From contig JAIRXU010000045.1 of assembly GCA_031268095.1 (NCBI GenBank), positions 1 to 64,000 on the forward strand: a stretch of 64,000 nucleotides of DNA, given 5' to 3'. Origin of the DNA: Oscillospiraceae bacterium. GTDB lineage: Bacteria > Bacillota > Clostridia > Oscillospirales > Acutalibacteraceae. A program made the position numbers and the translations under genes. The notes beneath the pieces were generated by a model. It saw only the letters and a list, made by a program, of their open reading frames with translations. It made no database searches and was not told the DNA's origin. Below are positions 23,727 through 32,801 of the stretch, piece after piece; within the stretch, counting starts at the first letter, position 1, and every line of letters begins with the position of its first letter.

Positions 23727-25589
23727 ATGAAACGTCATATGCGGCGCGGCGCTTGTGTGCTGCTGGCTTTTGCGCTGTTTTTCGGGGGGCTGCGGGGCTT
23801 CGCGGCGGCGGCGCAGGAGGAACACTGCGGACATACGCCCGTGATCCTGGTGTCGGGCTTCGGCGCGGTGCGGATGGTCAGCGGGGAAGGATATTCCTTC
23901 TTGCCCACAGGGGACCAGATCACGGGTTTCCTGAAAGACCACGGTCCGGATCTGCTGCAGGGCGCGGCGCTGACGGATCTCCTGGTCAAGGCGGTGGAAG
24001 AAATGGTCGGTCCGCTGGCCATGCGCCCGGACGGAACGCCCGAAACGGACGTGCATCCCGTTGTTTCCGGCGCGGCGCATACCTCCCTGGCGGCGTTCCG
24101 GGCGGCGGGGCAGGAAGGGGAAATTCCCTATGCCAGCTCCCAGTTCCTGGACATGCAGATGCTGGCGGACGAAATCGGCGCGGATCATGTATTTAATTTT
24201 ATGTTTGATTACCGCAAGAGCAGTCTGGATCTGGCGGAGGAATTCCGGCAGTATGTGGACGACGTCCTGCGCCTGACGGGGCACAGCAGGGTCAGCGTCT
24301 ATGCCATCAGCCAGGGGGCCATGCTGGTCGGGGAATATTTATATGAACACGGCGGCGGGAAGATCGCTGCCGCTGTATTCGATACGCCCATGCTCCAGGG
24401 CAGCGACCTGGTGACCGACGTGCTTACAGATCCCATCCAGCTGAATTTTTCCCTGATCCTGCGCATCGCCTCGGCCATCGCCCACACGGAACTGAAGCTG
24501 GAGCGCCTGGGCGGGCTGCTTCCGGCGGAATCGCTGGATTCCGCAATATCCTGGGGCGCGGCGGAACTGGTGCTGCCGAAGATCATCTATGCGCCGGCGC
24601 TCTGGGACTCCCTCCCGGCGGAGCGTCAGGCGGAGATGCGGGCCCGCTGGCTGAGCGACCCGGCCTGCGCGCCGCTGAAGGAGAAGATCCGGCGGATGCA
24701 GGAAGCGTTCCCCGCCCATGTTACGGAGACCTTCGAGCGGGCAACGGCGGACGGCGCGGAAATTTCCATCGTCGCCTGCGCCGGGGTGCCGCTGGCCACG
24801 GGAACGCGGGACAATTCTGACGGCATCGTCAACCTCAAGTATGCCTGCGGGGCCGTCAGCGCGCCCTTCGGCGAAACCTTCCCGGCGGATTACGTCCAGC
24901 GAAAAGATATCGGGCGCTATGCCGTTTCTCCGGACCGGACCATGGATCTGTCCGTTGGCTTCTGGCCTCAGCGGACCTGGATTATCAACCGCCATGTTCA
25001 CGGGCAGGTGGAATGGAATCCCCGTTCTCTGGCGCTGATTCTGGACCTGCTCACCGGCGCGGATATCCCCGACGCCTGGTCCTCCTGGGAGTATCCCCAG
25101 TTTATGGAATGCGACTCTCCGACGGCGGAGCTTTCCGCCCGTTTTTCCTGCACCAACAGCGCCTTCCTTCCCGCGGAGGGCGGCGCGTTCTTGGGAAATA
25201 CCCTGATTGTTGAAAACCCCTCGAAGGAGGTGTTTGTCAGCGTACGCGGCGTCCGTTTCGCGGATGGTTCCCTGACGGTCTGCGCGCCGCCGTTTGTGCT
25301 GGCTCCCGGCCAGTCGGTTGCCCTGGCGGTCCGGGGCGCGGTTCCCGCCGGCGCGGCGGCGGACACGCTGGAGATCTCCTACCGCCGTCTGCTGCGGCTC
25401 TCTCCGGCGGAAACGCTGCGGACCGGCGTGACGCTGACGCCGGACGCCCCCGGCGCGGTCCGGAAGGAAGCGCCGCACCCGGGCTTTTCTTGCTCGCTGG
25501 CGCTGGGCTACCTGACGGCGCTGCTGCGGGGGACGCTGCGGGCGCTGTTCGGCGGAATATTTCCGGCAAGGATTGCAATATTTGGTTGA
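23727..25589 (+). CDS. Secreted LCAT-like lipase/acyltransferase 1
   Basis: 620 aa with a signal peptide (1-about 33). The alpha/beta hydrolase part has the oxyanion segment VILVSGFGA near 48 and nucleophile Ser195 in YAISQGAM (a GxSxG variant). A later DNSDGIVNL holds the probable acid, and HGQVEWNP the probable His. A beta-sandwich-like C-terminal region (about 460-570) is followed by an amphipathic end. The same order of blocks occurs in the gene at 37571, so the two are paralogues. It may cleave or transfer acyl chains on extracellular lipids; the substrate is unknown. Single gene with its own promoter; the promoter of the next gene overlaps its stop codon. Confidence 0.75.
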   Translation: MKRHMRRGACVLLAFALFFGGLRGFAAAAQEEHCGHTPVILVSGFGAVRMVSGEGYSFLPTGDQITGFLKDHGPDLLQGAALTDLLVKAVEEMVGPLAMRPDGTPETDVHPVVSGAAHTSLAAFRAAGQEGEIPYASSQFLDMQMLADEIGADHVFNFMFDYRKSSLDLAEEFRQYVDDVLRLTGHSRVSVYAISQGAMLVGEYLYEHGGGKIAAAVFDTPMLQGSDLVTDVLTDPIQLNFSLILRIASAIAHTELKLERLGGLLPAESLDSAISWGAAELVLPKIIYAPALWDSLPAERQAEMRARWLSDPACAPLKEKIRRMQEAFPAHVTETFERATADGAEISIVACAGVPLATGTRDNSDGIVNLKYACGAVSAPFGETFPADYVQRKDIGRYAVSPDRTMDLSVGFWPQRTWIINRHVHGQVEWNPRSLALILDLLTGADIPDAWSSWEYPQFMECDSPTAELSARFSCTNSAFLPAEGGAFLGNTLIVENPSKEVFVSVRGVRFADGSLTVCAPPFVLAPGQSVALAVRGAVPAGAAADTLEISYRRLLRLSPAETLRTGVTLTPDAPGAVRKEAPHPGFSCSLALGYLTALLRGTLRALFGGIFPARIAIFG

Positions 25590-25615
25590 CAGAAGGCGGC
25601 AATATCGGATATAAT
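25586..25615 (+). promoter_or_regulatory. Promoter of the TPM-pspA operon
   Basis: TTGACA (25586-25591, overlapping the TGA stop of the lipase gene), 18-base spacer, TATAAT (25610-25615). Confidence 0.85.
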
Positions 25616-25642
25616 ATTGGATAGGTAAGGAGGCGTATAGCT

Positions 25643-26707
25643 ATGGGCAGAAGCGGCGGCGGTGGAGGAGGACATTCCGGGGGCGGTGGCTTTTCCGGCG
25701 GTGGGCGCTCCGGGGGCGGCGGGTTTTCGTCGGGCGGACGGTCCCATCCTTCCGGCGGGCGGTCCGGCGGCGGGAGCTCCGGCGGCTGGGGCGGCGGAAA
25801 CTCTGGCGGCGGGCATCATCCCGGCGGACCTCATCCCGGCGGGTACGGTCCGCCTCCGGTCTACCCCGGTGGCTGGGGGTACGGCGGCGGCTGGGGCCCC
25901 AGGTATCATCGGCGGCGGTACTATAGCGGCGGCGCGGGCTTTGGCTGCGTCGGGGCAGTGGTGGCGGCGGTGGCAGCGGTGGCGGTTATCGTTGTGCTGC
26001 TGGTGTTTACCCAGACTGCGACGAGGCCCGGGATACTGTCCGGCGACGCGTCGGGGGTGACGGCGTCCACCATCCGGCGGGAGAAGCTGGATCCCTCCCT
26101 CGGCCAAGAAACCGCTTGGTACCAGGACGACAACACCGGTGCGGACGCCTGGTTCTCCAAGCCCGGCGAGGTCGAGAATGGGCTGAAGTATTACTTCGAC
26201 AAAACCGGTGTGCGCCCCTATTTGCTGATCAACGACCAGACGAAGTCCGCCGAGGTGATGGCGATGACCGACGCGGAGCGGTTCGCCTATGTCCAGGAAC
26301 GGTATGACGAGTTGTTCCGGGACGACGCGCACGCTTTATTCGTGATCTCCGACAACGGCGAGGGCGACTGGCGGTACGACGACTACATCGGCGCGCAGGC
26401 GAAGGTTGTCGTCGATCAGGAAGCTGTTGGTATCCTCTACGACTACCTGGATTACTACTGGGGGACGGACAGCGACGAGGAAACCCTATTTTCCGAATCC
26501 TTCCGTAAAGCGGCGGACCGGATGATGAGTGACCCGTCGGCAAAAGTCAGTCCCTGGATTGTGCTCACGGTGGTGGCGGGGGTGATCATCCTTGCGGCGA
26601 TTCTCTTCGGCTACCTCAAGAAGCGCAAACAGCAGAAGCTGAAGGAAATGGAACTGACGAGGAACATCCTGGAAACGCCGATCGATCAGATCCCCCCACG
26701 GGAATAA
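25643..26707 (+). CDS. Glycine-rich TPM-like membrane protein
   Basis: 354 aa, AAGGAGG site. Residues 1-90 consist mainly of Gly, Ser, His and Pro repeats. A membrane segment lies near 98-120, an extracytoplasmic TPM-like domain at about 140-280 (VRPYLLINDQ, ALFVISDNGEGDW), then a second membrane segment (SPWIVLTVVAGVIILAAIL) and a basic tail. The neighbour is a PspA/IM30 homologue, as in the Bacillus ydjFGHI locus, where a TPM protein and PspA belong to the envelope stress response. Probably a membrane partner for PspA in envelope maintenance; this is inference from context. Confidence 0.75.
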   Translation: MGRSGGGGGGHSGGGGFSGGGRSGGGGFSSGGRSHPSGGRSGGGSSGGWGGGNSGGGHHPGGPHPGGYGPPPVYPGGWGYGGGWGPRYHRRRYYSGGAGFGCVGAVVAAVAAVAVIVVLLVFTQTATRPGILSGDASGVTASTIRREKLDPSLGQETAWYQDDNTGADAWFSKPGEVENGLKYYFDKTGVRPYLLINDQTKSAEVMAMTDAERFAYVQERYDELFRDDAHALFVISDNGEGDWRYDDYIGAQAKVVVDQEAVGILYDYLDYYWGTDSDEETLFSESFRKAADRMMSDPSAKVSPWIVLTVVAGVIILAAILFGYLKKRKQQKLKEMELTRNILETPIDQIPPRE

Positions 26708-26751
26708 TGGCAGCCAAACCGCACAATAAATAGAATAAAGGAGGAAACAGC

Positions 26752-27429
26752 ATGGGTATTTTATCACGGGCCAACGATATTCTGAAGTCGAACATCAACG
26801 CGCTGCTGGATAAAGCGGAGGATCCGGAGAAGCTGGTCAACCAGTACCTGCTCAATGCCAGATCCGACCTGGCCAAGGTGAAGAGTGAAACGGCGGGCGT
26901 GATCGCGGAAGAGACACGGGCCAAGAAGGTCCTCGACGCCAACAACGACAATATTGCGCGGTATGAGGCCTTGGCGGCTAAAGCGCTGCTGGCGGGCGAA
27001 GAGGCGGACGCGCTGCGGTTCCTCGCTGAGCAAACCAAATACGAGCAGGGAGGCAAGGCCCTGCTGGACACGTACAACCTCGCCGCCGCCAACGCCGCCA
27101 AAATGCGGGAACTGTATAACAAATTGGTGGCCGACATCGGTACGCTGGAGAGCAAACGCGCCGAGATCGCCGCGAAGGCCTCTGTGGCCCGGGCGCAGGA
27201 CCGCATCAATCAAGTTGGCGCGAATGCCGGCCATTACGCCAGCGTCCTGAGCAAGTTCGAGGAACTGGAACGCAAGGCGGACCACAAACTGGACAGGGCA
27301 ATGGCGGAAGCGGAACTCAATCAGTTGCCCCAAAACGAAATCGCCGCGCTGGAGCAGAAATACAGCATCGCCGATCAGTCGGCGGAAGAAAAACTGGCGG
27401 CGCTGAAGGCGAAATTACAGCTGGGCTAA
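26752..27429 (+). CDS. pspA: PspA/IM30 family envelope stress protein
   Basis: 225 aa, AAGGAGG site 9 bases before the ATG. The protein begins MGILSRANDILKSNINALLD, the conserved amphipathic helix of PspA/Vipp1, with the typical EDPEKLVNQYL, followed by long coiled coil to residue about 200. Members of this ESCRT-III-like family form rods or rings at the inner membrane and counter envelope stress. It is 44 bases after the TPM-like gene and followed by a terminator, so the pair forms one operon. Confidence 0.9.
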   Translation: MGILSRANDILKSNINALLDKAEDPEKLVNQYLLNARSDLAKVKSETAGVIAEETRAKKVLDANNDNIARYEALAAKALLAGEEADALRFLAEQTKYEQGGKALLDTYNLAAANAAKMRELYNKLVADIGTLESKRAEIAAKASVARAQDRINQVGANAGHYASVLSKFEELERKADHKLDRAMAEAELNQLPQNEIAALEQKYSIADQSAEEKLAALKAKLQLG

Positions 27430-27441
27430 TCTGAAAAAGTC

Positions 27442-27491
27442 AACCCGGACAAGCACCGTCCGCGAACGCTGCGGAGGCTGTGCCGGGTTTT
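27442..27491 (+). terminator. Terminator after pspA
   Basis: AACCCGG (27442-27448) pairs with CCGGGTT (27483-27489), with further inner pairing (AGC with GCT), followed by TTTTCCCTTTTG. Confidence 0.7.
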
Positions 27492-27553
27492 CCCTTTTGT
27501 TGCGCGCGCCGGATTTTCATCAAAAATAGACCTTGTGTATGGAGGATTTTCAC

Positions 27554-30500
27554 ATGACTTGGAAATGGAAGAATGTTATTGCCGCCCTCTTGACCGTCCT
27601 GCTCCTGCTGCCGCCGCTGGGAGGCGCGGGACAAGCTGCCGCCCTTGCCGCGCCGCCCATGGAAGCGGCTGTCATCGAACCGGCGGAGATCGAACCGGAG
27701 AGCAACCCGGATTACCTGCGCTGGCTGGCAGGGGAGGAGTTCGGCGGGGTTGTCCCCGAACGGTACTTATATACCATCGATCCGCCGCAGACGCGCCCGC
27801 TGCAGCCCAACGCGGAATCTTACGCTTCGCTTTATGACCCGCGCCCCGGCAGGCAGGACGCGGCCACCGGCGCGCTGACGCCGGTGAAGAACCAGGGCAG
27901 CCTTGGCACTTGCTGGGCCTTTGCGTCAACGGCGATTGTGGAGGCCCGCGCCAAGAAGACCACGGGGGAGACGCTGGATCTTTCGGAGCAGCACCTGCGC
28001 TACGCCACCAGCACGGACGGCGGAAACAGCTACGGCTTTGCCTATCAGACCTACGTCACCGGCGGCAACGGAACCTATTCCTCGGCCTATTACACCCGGC
28101 AGCCGATGTCCGGCCCCGTGCTGGAAAGCGACATGCCCTATACCACGTCCGCGGCGGCGCCGGCACCGTCCGAATACAGCGGAAAAGCCCGCAAGGGGCT
28201 CGTTACGCAGATGACGGCGATTCCGGACCTGGCCGGGTCCCTGACGCCCGGCAGCGATGTGTCCGGCACGTACAAGGCCATGATCAAGCGGGCGGTGCTG
28301 CAAAACGGCGCGGCAATGATCAGCTATTACAGCGACCAGACAACCGCGACCAACGGCAGCGGCGACGGCTACTACCGGAGTTTGCCCGACGGATCGAAGA
28401 GTTATTATTATCCTGCCGGGACCGCCACCAATCATGCGGTGACCGTCGTTGGCTGGAACGACGCCTATCCTGCCGCGAACTTCACGCAGGCGGCGCCGGG
28501 GAACGGCGCCTGGCTGGTCAAGAACAGCTGGGGCACCGGCTGGGGCGAGGAAGGCTACTTCTGGATGTCTTATTATACCCCGGTTTCCCAGGGCTGGATG
28601 GTTTCCGGCTACGACGCCGACTTCACCGGTCAGATCTACGATTACAGCCCCATGGGCTGCAACTACGCCACCGGCACCACCGACGGGACCGTCTACGCCG
28701 CCAATATTTTTGACTGCACCGACGCGGGGGCCAGCCTGAAGAAAGTCAGCATTTACAACTACAATGCCAATGCGGCTTACAGCGTCTATGTCGCGGTCCG
28801 CGGCACGGCGGAAACCTCTGACCGAAGTCTGCTTTCTGCGGCCACGCAGAGCAGCCCCGTGGCCACCGGCAGTTTTGCGGAACGGGGCTACTATACAATT
28901 GACGTCGGGAACATTGCCCTGGGAGCGGGAACTTCCTTTGCGGTAATGATCAAATCAGTGGCGGCCGCTGGCGAATCCGCCGCTTATGTCCCCTGGGAGC
29001 GCGCGGACGGCAGCGTCGCTTCTGCAGGGCAAAGCTACTATTCCTATGCCTCGGACGCGGGCAGTTGGGAGACCTCGGCAGACAGGAACATCCCCATTCG
29101 GGCGATTGTTTCCGGCGGACCGGGGTATACCGACCGGCCCCGGGCCGCCCATCCGGAAGAGGCAGCCATCACGTCCGTCGAACCGACGGGGACGCTGACG
29201 GCGCTGACGGGCGGGAGCCTGGTGATCCGTTTCAACAGTACGGTGACAGCCGTTGCCGGCAAAAAGATCACGGTTTTTGCCGTGCCCAAGAGCATCGCCT
29301 ATGACCAGGACGGCAACGCCGTTTCGTCCGGCAGCGGCAGCGGCTACGCCTTCACGTATGAAATTCCCGCCGGGGCCGCGATCATCAGCGGCACGGGCGC
29401 GGCCTGCAAGGCGACGGTTCCGTTTACAGCCTTCCTAAACGGTTCTCTGACGCTGGCCTCCTTCGCGGCCAATTTGTCCTATGACAGTTACCGCTGCTAT
29501 TCTGTCTTTTTGGAGCCGACGGCATTCCAGGGCGCCGCGGGAGAGAGCCTGAACCTATCCTCCGGCACCTACCTATCCGGCCCCATCCGCTACGAAATCG
29601 GCGAGCCCTTCTTTTCCCAAAGTCTGACCGCGCCGACGGTGACTTCCGTGACCCCGGCCAACGGGACAGTGGATGTCGCGCCGAGCGGAAGCATCACCGT
29701 TAGCTTCAGCAAGCAGATGAACAAAAAGGCCGGGACGGTGACGCTTAGCCCGGGGAATGTTGCCCTGACGGGCGGCGCTTGGTCCGCCGACGGAAAAACC
29801 TATAGCGGAAATTACAGCGGCCTGGCCGGAGACACCCGGTATACAATCGAGATGGCAGGCTTCCTGGCAGCGGACGACAAATCGGCCGCCGCGAACAGCG
29901 CCAACGCCTTTACGACACGGACGACGAATTACGAGGTGCTATTTGCGTATCAAGGCGCGACGGGGGGCAACGGGACCGAGCGCAAGACCGTCACCAACGG
30001 CCAGCCCTATGGCGCGCTGCCGGAGCCGACCAGGGGCAGCGGCTGGGCCTTCGGCGGCTGGTATACGGCGCAGAACGGCGGCGGAGACCGGATCACGGCG
30101 AACAGCATCGTCAGTCTGACGGCGAACCAGACGCTCTACGCGCACTGGACAACGGTCCCCGGAACTGTCCTATTCCAAAGCCAGGGGGGGGACGCTGTCC
30201 CGTCCCGGCAATACACGGTTGGCGACCTCTTCGGCCCCTTGCCGACGCCGCAGCGGGAAGGGGACTACGCCTTCCTGGGCTGGTTCACGACGCCCACCGG
30301 CGGCAGGCAGGTCACGGCCAGCGACGTCGTCAGCGAGCCGCTCCAGACACTCTACGCGCATTGGAAACAGGGGACGCCGCCGCCCGTGGATCCCCCGGTA
30401 GACCCGCCAACGGTGCCGCCGATCGCCGCTGTCACCCTTGCACCGCGCCAGACGGCGAAGCTGAGCGCCCTGGCGTTCGACGGCGCGCAGCCGGTCAGCT

Positions 30501-30697
30501 GGCAGAGCGTGAACCTCTCCGCCGCAAGCCTCGGCGCGGACGGGACGATCCTCGCCAAAGCACCCGGCACAGCCCGCTTTTTGGTAACGCTTTCGGACGG
30601 CAGCACGGGAGACGTTATGGTCACGGTAAAATATACCTTCGCGCAGTGGATGGCGATTTTCTTCTTCTTCGGATTTTTGTGGCTCCCGATCCGATAG
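27554..30697 (+). CDS. Secreted papain-like (C1) protease with Big and InlB-type repeats
   Basis: 1047 aa from the ATG at 27554 (GGAGG 8 bases upstream). It has a signal peptide (about 1-35), a short propeptide, then the C1A protease: Gln and Cys120 in KNQGSLGTCWAF, His294 in ATNHAVTVVGW and Asn324 in LVKNSWGTGWGEEGYFW. A beta region follows, then a Big-type domain starting TVTSVTPANGTVDVAPSG, and from 793 two InlB-type repeats ending ADGE-like TLYAHW motifs. A Pro-rich linker (PPPVDPPVDPPTVPP), a last Ig-like domain and a C-terminal hydrophobic segment (FAQWMAIFFFFGFLWLPIR) end the protein. It is a cell-surface or secreted protease, probably membrane-held by the tail. Confidence 0.9.
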   Translation: MTWKWKNVIAALLTVLLLLPPLGGAGQAAALAAPPMEAAVIEPAEIEPESNPDYLRWLAGEEFGGVVPERYLYTIDPPQTRPLQPNAESYASLYDPRPGRQDAATGALTPVKNQGSLGTCWAFASTAIVEARAKKTTGETLDLSEQHLRYATSTDGGNSYGFAYQTYVTGGNGTYSSAYYTRQPMSGPVLESDMPYTTSAAAPAPSEYSGKARKGLVTQMTAIPDLAGSLTPGSDVSGTYKAMIKRAVLQNGAAMISYYSDQTTATNGSGDGYYRSLPDGSKSYYYPAGTATNHAVTVVGWNDAYPAANFTQAAPGNGAWLVKNSWGTGWGEEGYFWMSYYTPVSQGWMVSGYDADFTGQIYDYSPMGCNYATGTTDGTVYAANIFDCTDAGASLKKVSIYNYNANAAYSVYVAVRGTAETSDRSLLSAATQSSPVATGSFAERGYYTIDVGNIALGAGTSFAVMIKSVAAAGESAAYVPWERADGSVASAGQSYYSYASDAGSWETSADRNIPIRAIVSGGPGYTDRPRAAHPEEAAITSVEPTGTLTALTGGSLVIRFNSTVTAVAGKKITVFAVPKSIAYDQDGNAVSSGSGSGYAFTYEIPAGAAIISGTGAACKATVPFTAFLNGSLTLASFAANLSYDSYRCYSVFLEPTAFQGAAGESLNLSSGTYLSGPIRYEIGEPFFSQSLTAPTVTSVTPANGTVDVAPSGSITVSFSKQMNKKAGTVTLSPGNVALTGGAWSADGKTYSGNYSGLAGDTRYTIEMAGFLAADDKSAAANSANAFTTRTTNYEVLFAYQGATGGNGTERKTVTNGQPYGALPEPTRGSGWAFGGWYTAQNGGGDRITANSIVSLTANQTLYAHWTTVPGTVLFQSQGGDAVPSRQYTVGDLFGPLPTPQREGDYAFLGWFTTPTGGRQVTASDVVSEPLQTLYAHWKQGTPPPVDPPVDPPTVPPIAAVTLAPRQTAKLSALAFDGAQPVSWQSVNLSAASLGADGTILAKAPGTARFLVTLSDGSTGDVMVTVKYTFAQWMAIFFFFGFLWLPIR

Positions 30698-30711
30698 GCA
30701 GCGACACAACA

Positions 30712-30742
30712 AAGTCCCGGGGCCGTCAAGCTCCGGGGACTT
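30712..30742 (-). terminator. Hairpin between convergent genes
   Basis: AAGTCCCGG (30712-30720) with CCGGGGACTT (30733-30742), one bulge. On the minus strand it is followed by TTTGTTGTG, a weak U-tract, so it mainly serves the gene at 30750. Confidence 0.55.
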
Positions 30743-30749
30743 CCAGTCG

Positions 30750-31481
30750 TTATAGCGAGATTTCCAAAAACAGCCGGACGCCCGCCGCGTCGGTCTCCCA
30801 GCGGAATTGCCAGCCCAGTCGAACCGCCAGCGTATGCACCACGGAGAAGCCGTAGTCTTCCCTGGCGGCGGCGGGGTCGCCTTCCTGCGGCAGCGAACGT
30901 TCACCCAGCACCGGCAGCAGCGGCGGCGCACTTTCCCGGCGACCCTCTGTTCGCAGCGACAGGAGCAGCTGCCGCTTCATTCGGGTCAGCCCCAGATGCA
31001 GGCAGCGTCCGCGCGGAGAGCAGCGCAGCGCGCAGGTCAGCAGCTCCTCCAGCAGAAACAGCAGCGCCTCCCGCGGCGCGGCGAGCGGAACGGGCGAGTC
31101 TGGCCGGACCCGCCGCAACTGCACCCCCGCGAAGAGAAATTCCCGGCGCAACTGGTTCAGAACGGTATTCAGCGCCGCGCCCAGTTCCAGCGGCTCCGGC
31201 GGTCCCAGCGGTGGCAGCTCCTCCAGCCGCAGCGCCGCCCGGGCGTATTGGACCGTTGCCCGCAGCCGTGCCGTCTTTTGCGCCAGTTCCGCCAGCCGCT
31301 CCGGGTGCCGGGAGAGTTCCTCCGCCTCCAATAGATGGTCGTTCAGCAGCGCCAGCAGTTCCTGCTGGAACGCGCGCTCGGTGGCAGCGTCCGGCGGCGC
31401 GCCGGTGGACGTCCTGGGCGGCGGGACCGGCGGAGACGATTCCGCCGGCGGCAATTTCGACGGTTTCTTCCTGGAAAACAT
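30750..31481 (-). CDS. GHKL-like ATPase-domain protein without visible receiver or sensor
   Basis: 243 aa from the ATG at 31481, GAGGGGG 8 bases upstream. The N-terminus is basic and Pro-rich (to residue about 35). A helical segment of 40-100 resembles a dimerisation region (LLNDHLLEAEELSRHPERL). The C-terminal half resembles a histidine-kinase HATPase: an N-box-like FLLEELLTCALR and a late DYGFSVVHTLAVRLGWQFRW similar to the G2 helix. A clear G1 DxGxG box is missing, and so is a canonical phospho-accepting His box. It could be a degenerate kinase or an anti-sigma-like switch protein. It has its own promoter divergent from the DUF4097 gene. Confidence 0.55.
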   Translation of the reverse strand: MFSRKKPSKLPPAESSPPVPPPRTSTGAPPDAATERAFQQELLALLNDHLLEAEELSRHPERLAELAQKTARLRATVQYARAALRLEELPPLGPPEPLELGAALNTVLNQLRREFLFAGVQLRRVRPDSPVPLAAPREALLFLLEELLTCALRCSPRGRCLHLGLTRMKRQLLLSLRTEGRRESAPPLLPVLGERSLPQEGDPAAAREDYGFSVVHTLAVRLGWQFRWETDAAGVRLFLEISL

Positions 31482-31504
31482 GAAACGCACCCCCTCTGTA
31501 GGGT

Positions 31505-31533
31505 ATCATACCACGGAATCGGGACCCCGTCAA
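31505..31533 (-). promoter_or_regulatory. Promoter of the GHKL-like gene
   Basis: On the minus strand TTGACG (31533-31528), 17 bases, TATGAT (31510-31505); 24 bases upstream of the ATG at 31481. Its -35 box lies only 8 bases from that of the divergent promoter at 31542. Confidence 0.75.
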
Positions 31534-31541
31534 TGCTCCCG

Positions 31542-31570
31542 TTGACAAACCGGAAAAAATCTGCTATGAT
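31542..31570 (+). promoter_or_regulatory. Promoter of the DUF4097 gene
   Basis: TTGACA (31542-31547), 17 bases, TATGAT (31565-31570); leader of about 230 bases before the start at 31808. Confidence 0.8.
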
Positions 31571-31807
31571 GGTCCATACGGGCGAAAAGTCTTGGCGGTC
31601 CCGCCGCAAAAGGGCTGTTTGGGCGGCCAATTGCACGGAAAGGGATTTGCTTTCCGGAACGGTGGAAAATCCGGTGGAAAGAAGGGAAAACTCCTTTCCT
31701 TCGACACGACATTTCCCGACAAGCCTTGAACCGTGGGCGTTTTACCATGCGAGGGGATCGCCAAAACGACAAGGAAAACAACTTTACAAGAGAAAAGGGC
31801 GATAGGG
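31571..31807 (+). other. Long 5' leader of the DUF4097 gene
   Basis: About 230 bases with several possible small hairpins, for example GGAAAGAAGG with CCTTTCC (31677-31701). I see no known riboswitch core and no convincing reading frame behind a ribosome-binding site. Confidence 0.4.
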
Positions 31808-32704
31808 ATGCAGAAATATCGTGCGATTCGGACAGGACGTCCCGGTCTTGTCATAACTGGCGTCGTCGTACTGATCCTGGCCGCGGTGGCAACCATCGGG
31901 ATAACGACGACCCAGCAGGAGGGGCGGCTATGGCAATGGATAGCGATAGCGCCCGGCCGGATAATAGACGGCGTCACAGCCAACGGCCCGGTGACCGTCA
32001 CGCAGCCCGTCCGGGAGCTGGAGATTCATTGGGTGTCCTGCAGCGTCACCATTCAACAGGCGGAGAGCGGCGACGCGCTCGGTTTCGAGGAAACCGCCAA
32101 GTCCCTGCCGGAGCGCGGTCGCCTGGTTTATGTCCAAAACGGCGACAAGCTAATCATTCATGCGTTCGCGGACCAGGCGAGCCAATGGTTTGCCGGCCGG
32201 TCGGCGAAGGCGCTGACGGTCCGCGTTCCCGCCGGCTGGGATCTTCGTCAGCTGAAGATCGACAGCGTCAGCGGAACGGTTCTGGTATCGAACCAAACGG
32301 CGGCGAAAGCGAGCGTTGACACCGTCTCTGGGGATGTCAAGCTGGTGAGCTTTACATGCGATGATTTGAGCGTCGATACCGTCAGCGGGAGACTTTCACT
32401 GCAAGGGAATGACAAGGAAATTACTTTCAACAGCATTTCGGGCAGCGCGGATCTGGCGCCCGGCGGCGGACTTCAAACCTTAAATGCTGACACGGTGAGC
32501 GGTAGCATCACCCTGGCGCTCCCCGCTGGCCGCGGATTCACCGCCGTCTGCTCGGCGGTCGGCGACGCGGCGGTTTCCACAGGCCCATTCGAAATCACCC
32601 AAAAAGACGGGAAGATGGTCCACGGCGACGGCGCGGCGAAACTGCGCATGGATACCGTCAGCGGACGGTTGCGGCTGGAAGCGGCGGAGGAGCCCGCAGA
32701 ATAA
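31808..32704 (+). CDS. DUF4097 family adhesin-like beta-repeat protein
   Basis: 298 aa. One N-terminal membrane segment (12-32) is followed by an extracytoplasmic beta-strand repeat region in which the motif [D/N]-[S/T]-[V/I]-S-G recurs about every 20 residues (KIDSVSG, VDTVSG, VDTVSG, FNSISG, ADTVSG, MDTVSG), typical of DUF4097/DUF4098 beta-solenoids. The ribosome-binding site is weak (AAAGGGCGATAGGG). Function unknown; such proteins are often linked to envelope stress systems. It has its own promoter and long leader. Confidence 0.8.
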   Translation: MQKYRAIRTGRPGLVITGVVVLILAAVATIGITTTQQEGRLWQWIAIAPGRIIDGVTANGPVTVTQPVRELEIHWVSCSVTIQQAESGDALGFEETAKSLPERGRLVYVQNGDKLIIHAFADQASQWFAGRSAKALTVRVPAGWDLRQLKIDSVSGTVLVSNQTAAKASVDTVSGDVKLVSFTCDDLSVDTVSGRLSLQGNDKEITFNSISGSADLAPGGGLQTLNADTVSGSITLALPAGRGFTAVCSAVGDAAVSTGPFEITQKDGKMVHGDGAAKLRMDTVSGRLRLEAAEEPAE

Positions 32705-32729
32705 TTTTAGAGAATCATCGCGCAGGGGC

Positions 32730-32758
32730 TTGCTTTTTGCGGAGAAGCGCGGTATAAT
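32730..32758 (+). promoter_or_regulatory. Promoter of recA
   Basis: TTGCTT (32730-32735), 17 bases, TATAAT (32753-32758). Confidence 0.75.
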
Positions 32759-32771
32759 GGTATCATTCATT

Positions 32772-32785
32772 CGAACATTTGTGCA
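32772..32785 (+). promoter_or_regulatory. recA: SOS-box-like LexA site before recA
   Basis: CGAACATTTGTGCA matches the Firmicutes LexA box (CGAAC-4-GTTCG type) with a perfect left half and an imperfect right half. It lies between the -10 box and the start codon of recA, the usual place for LexA repression. Confidence 0.55.
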
Positions 32786-32801
32786 GAGAGGGATGGACGA
32801 C

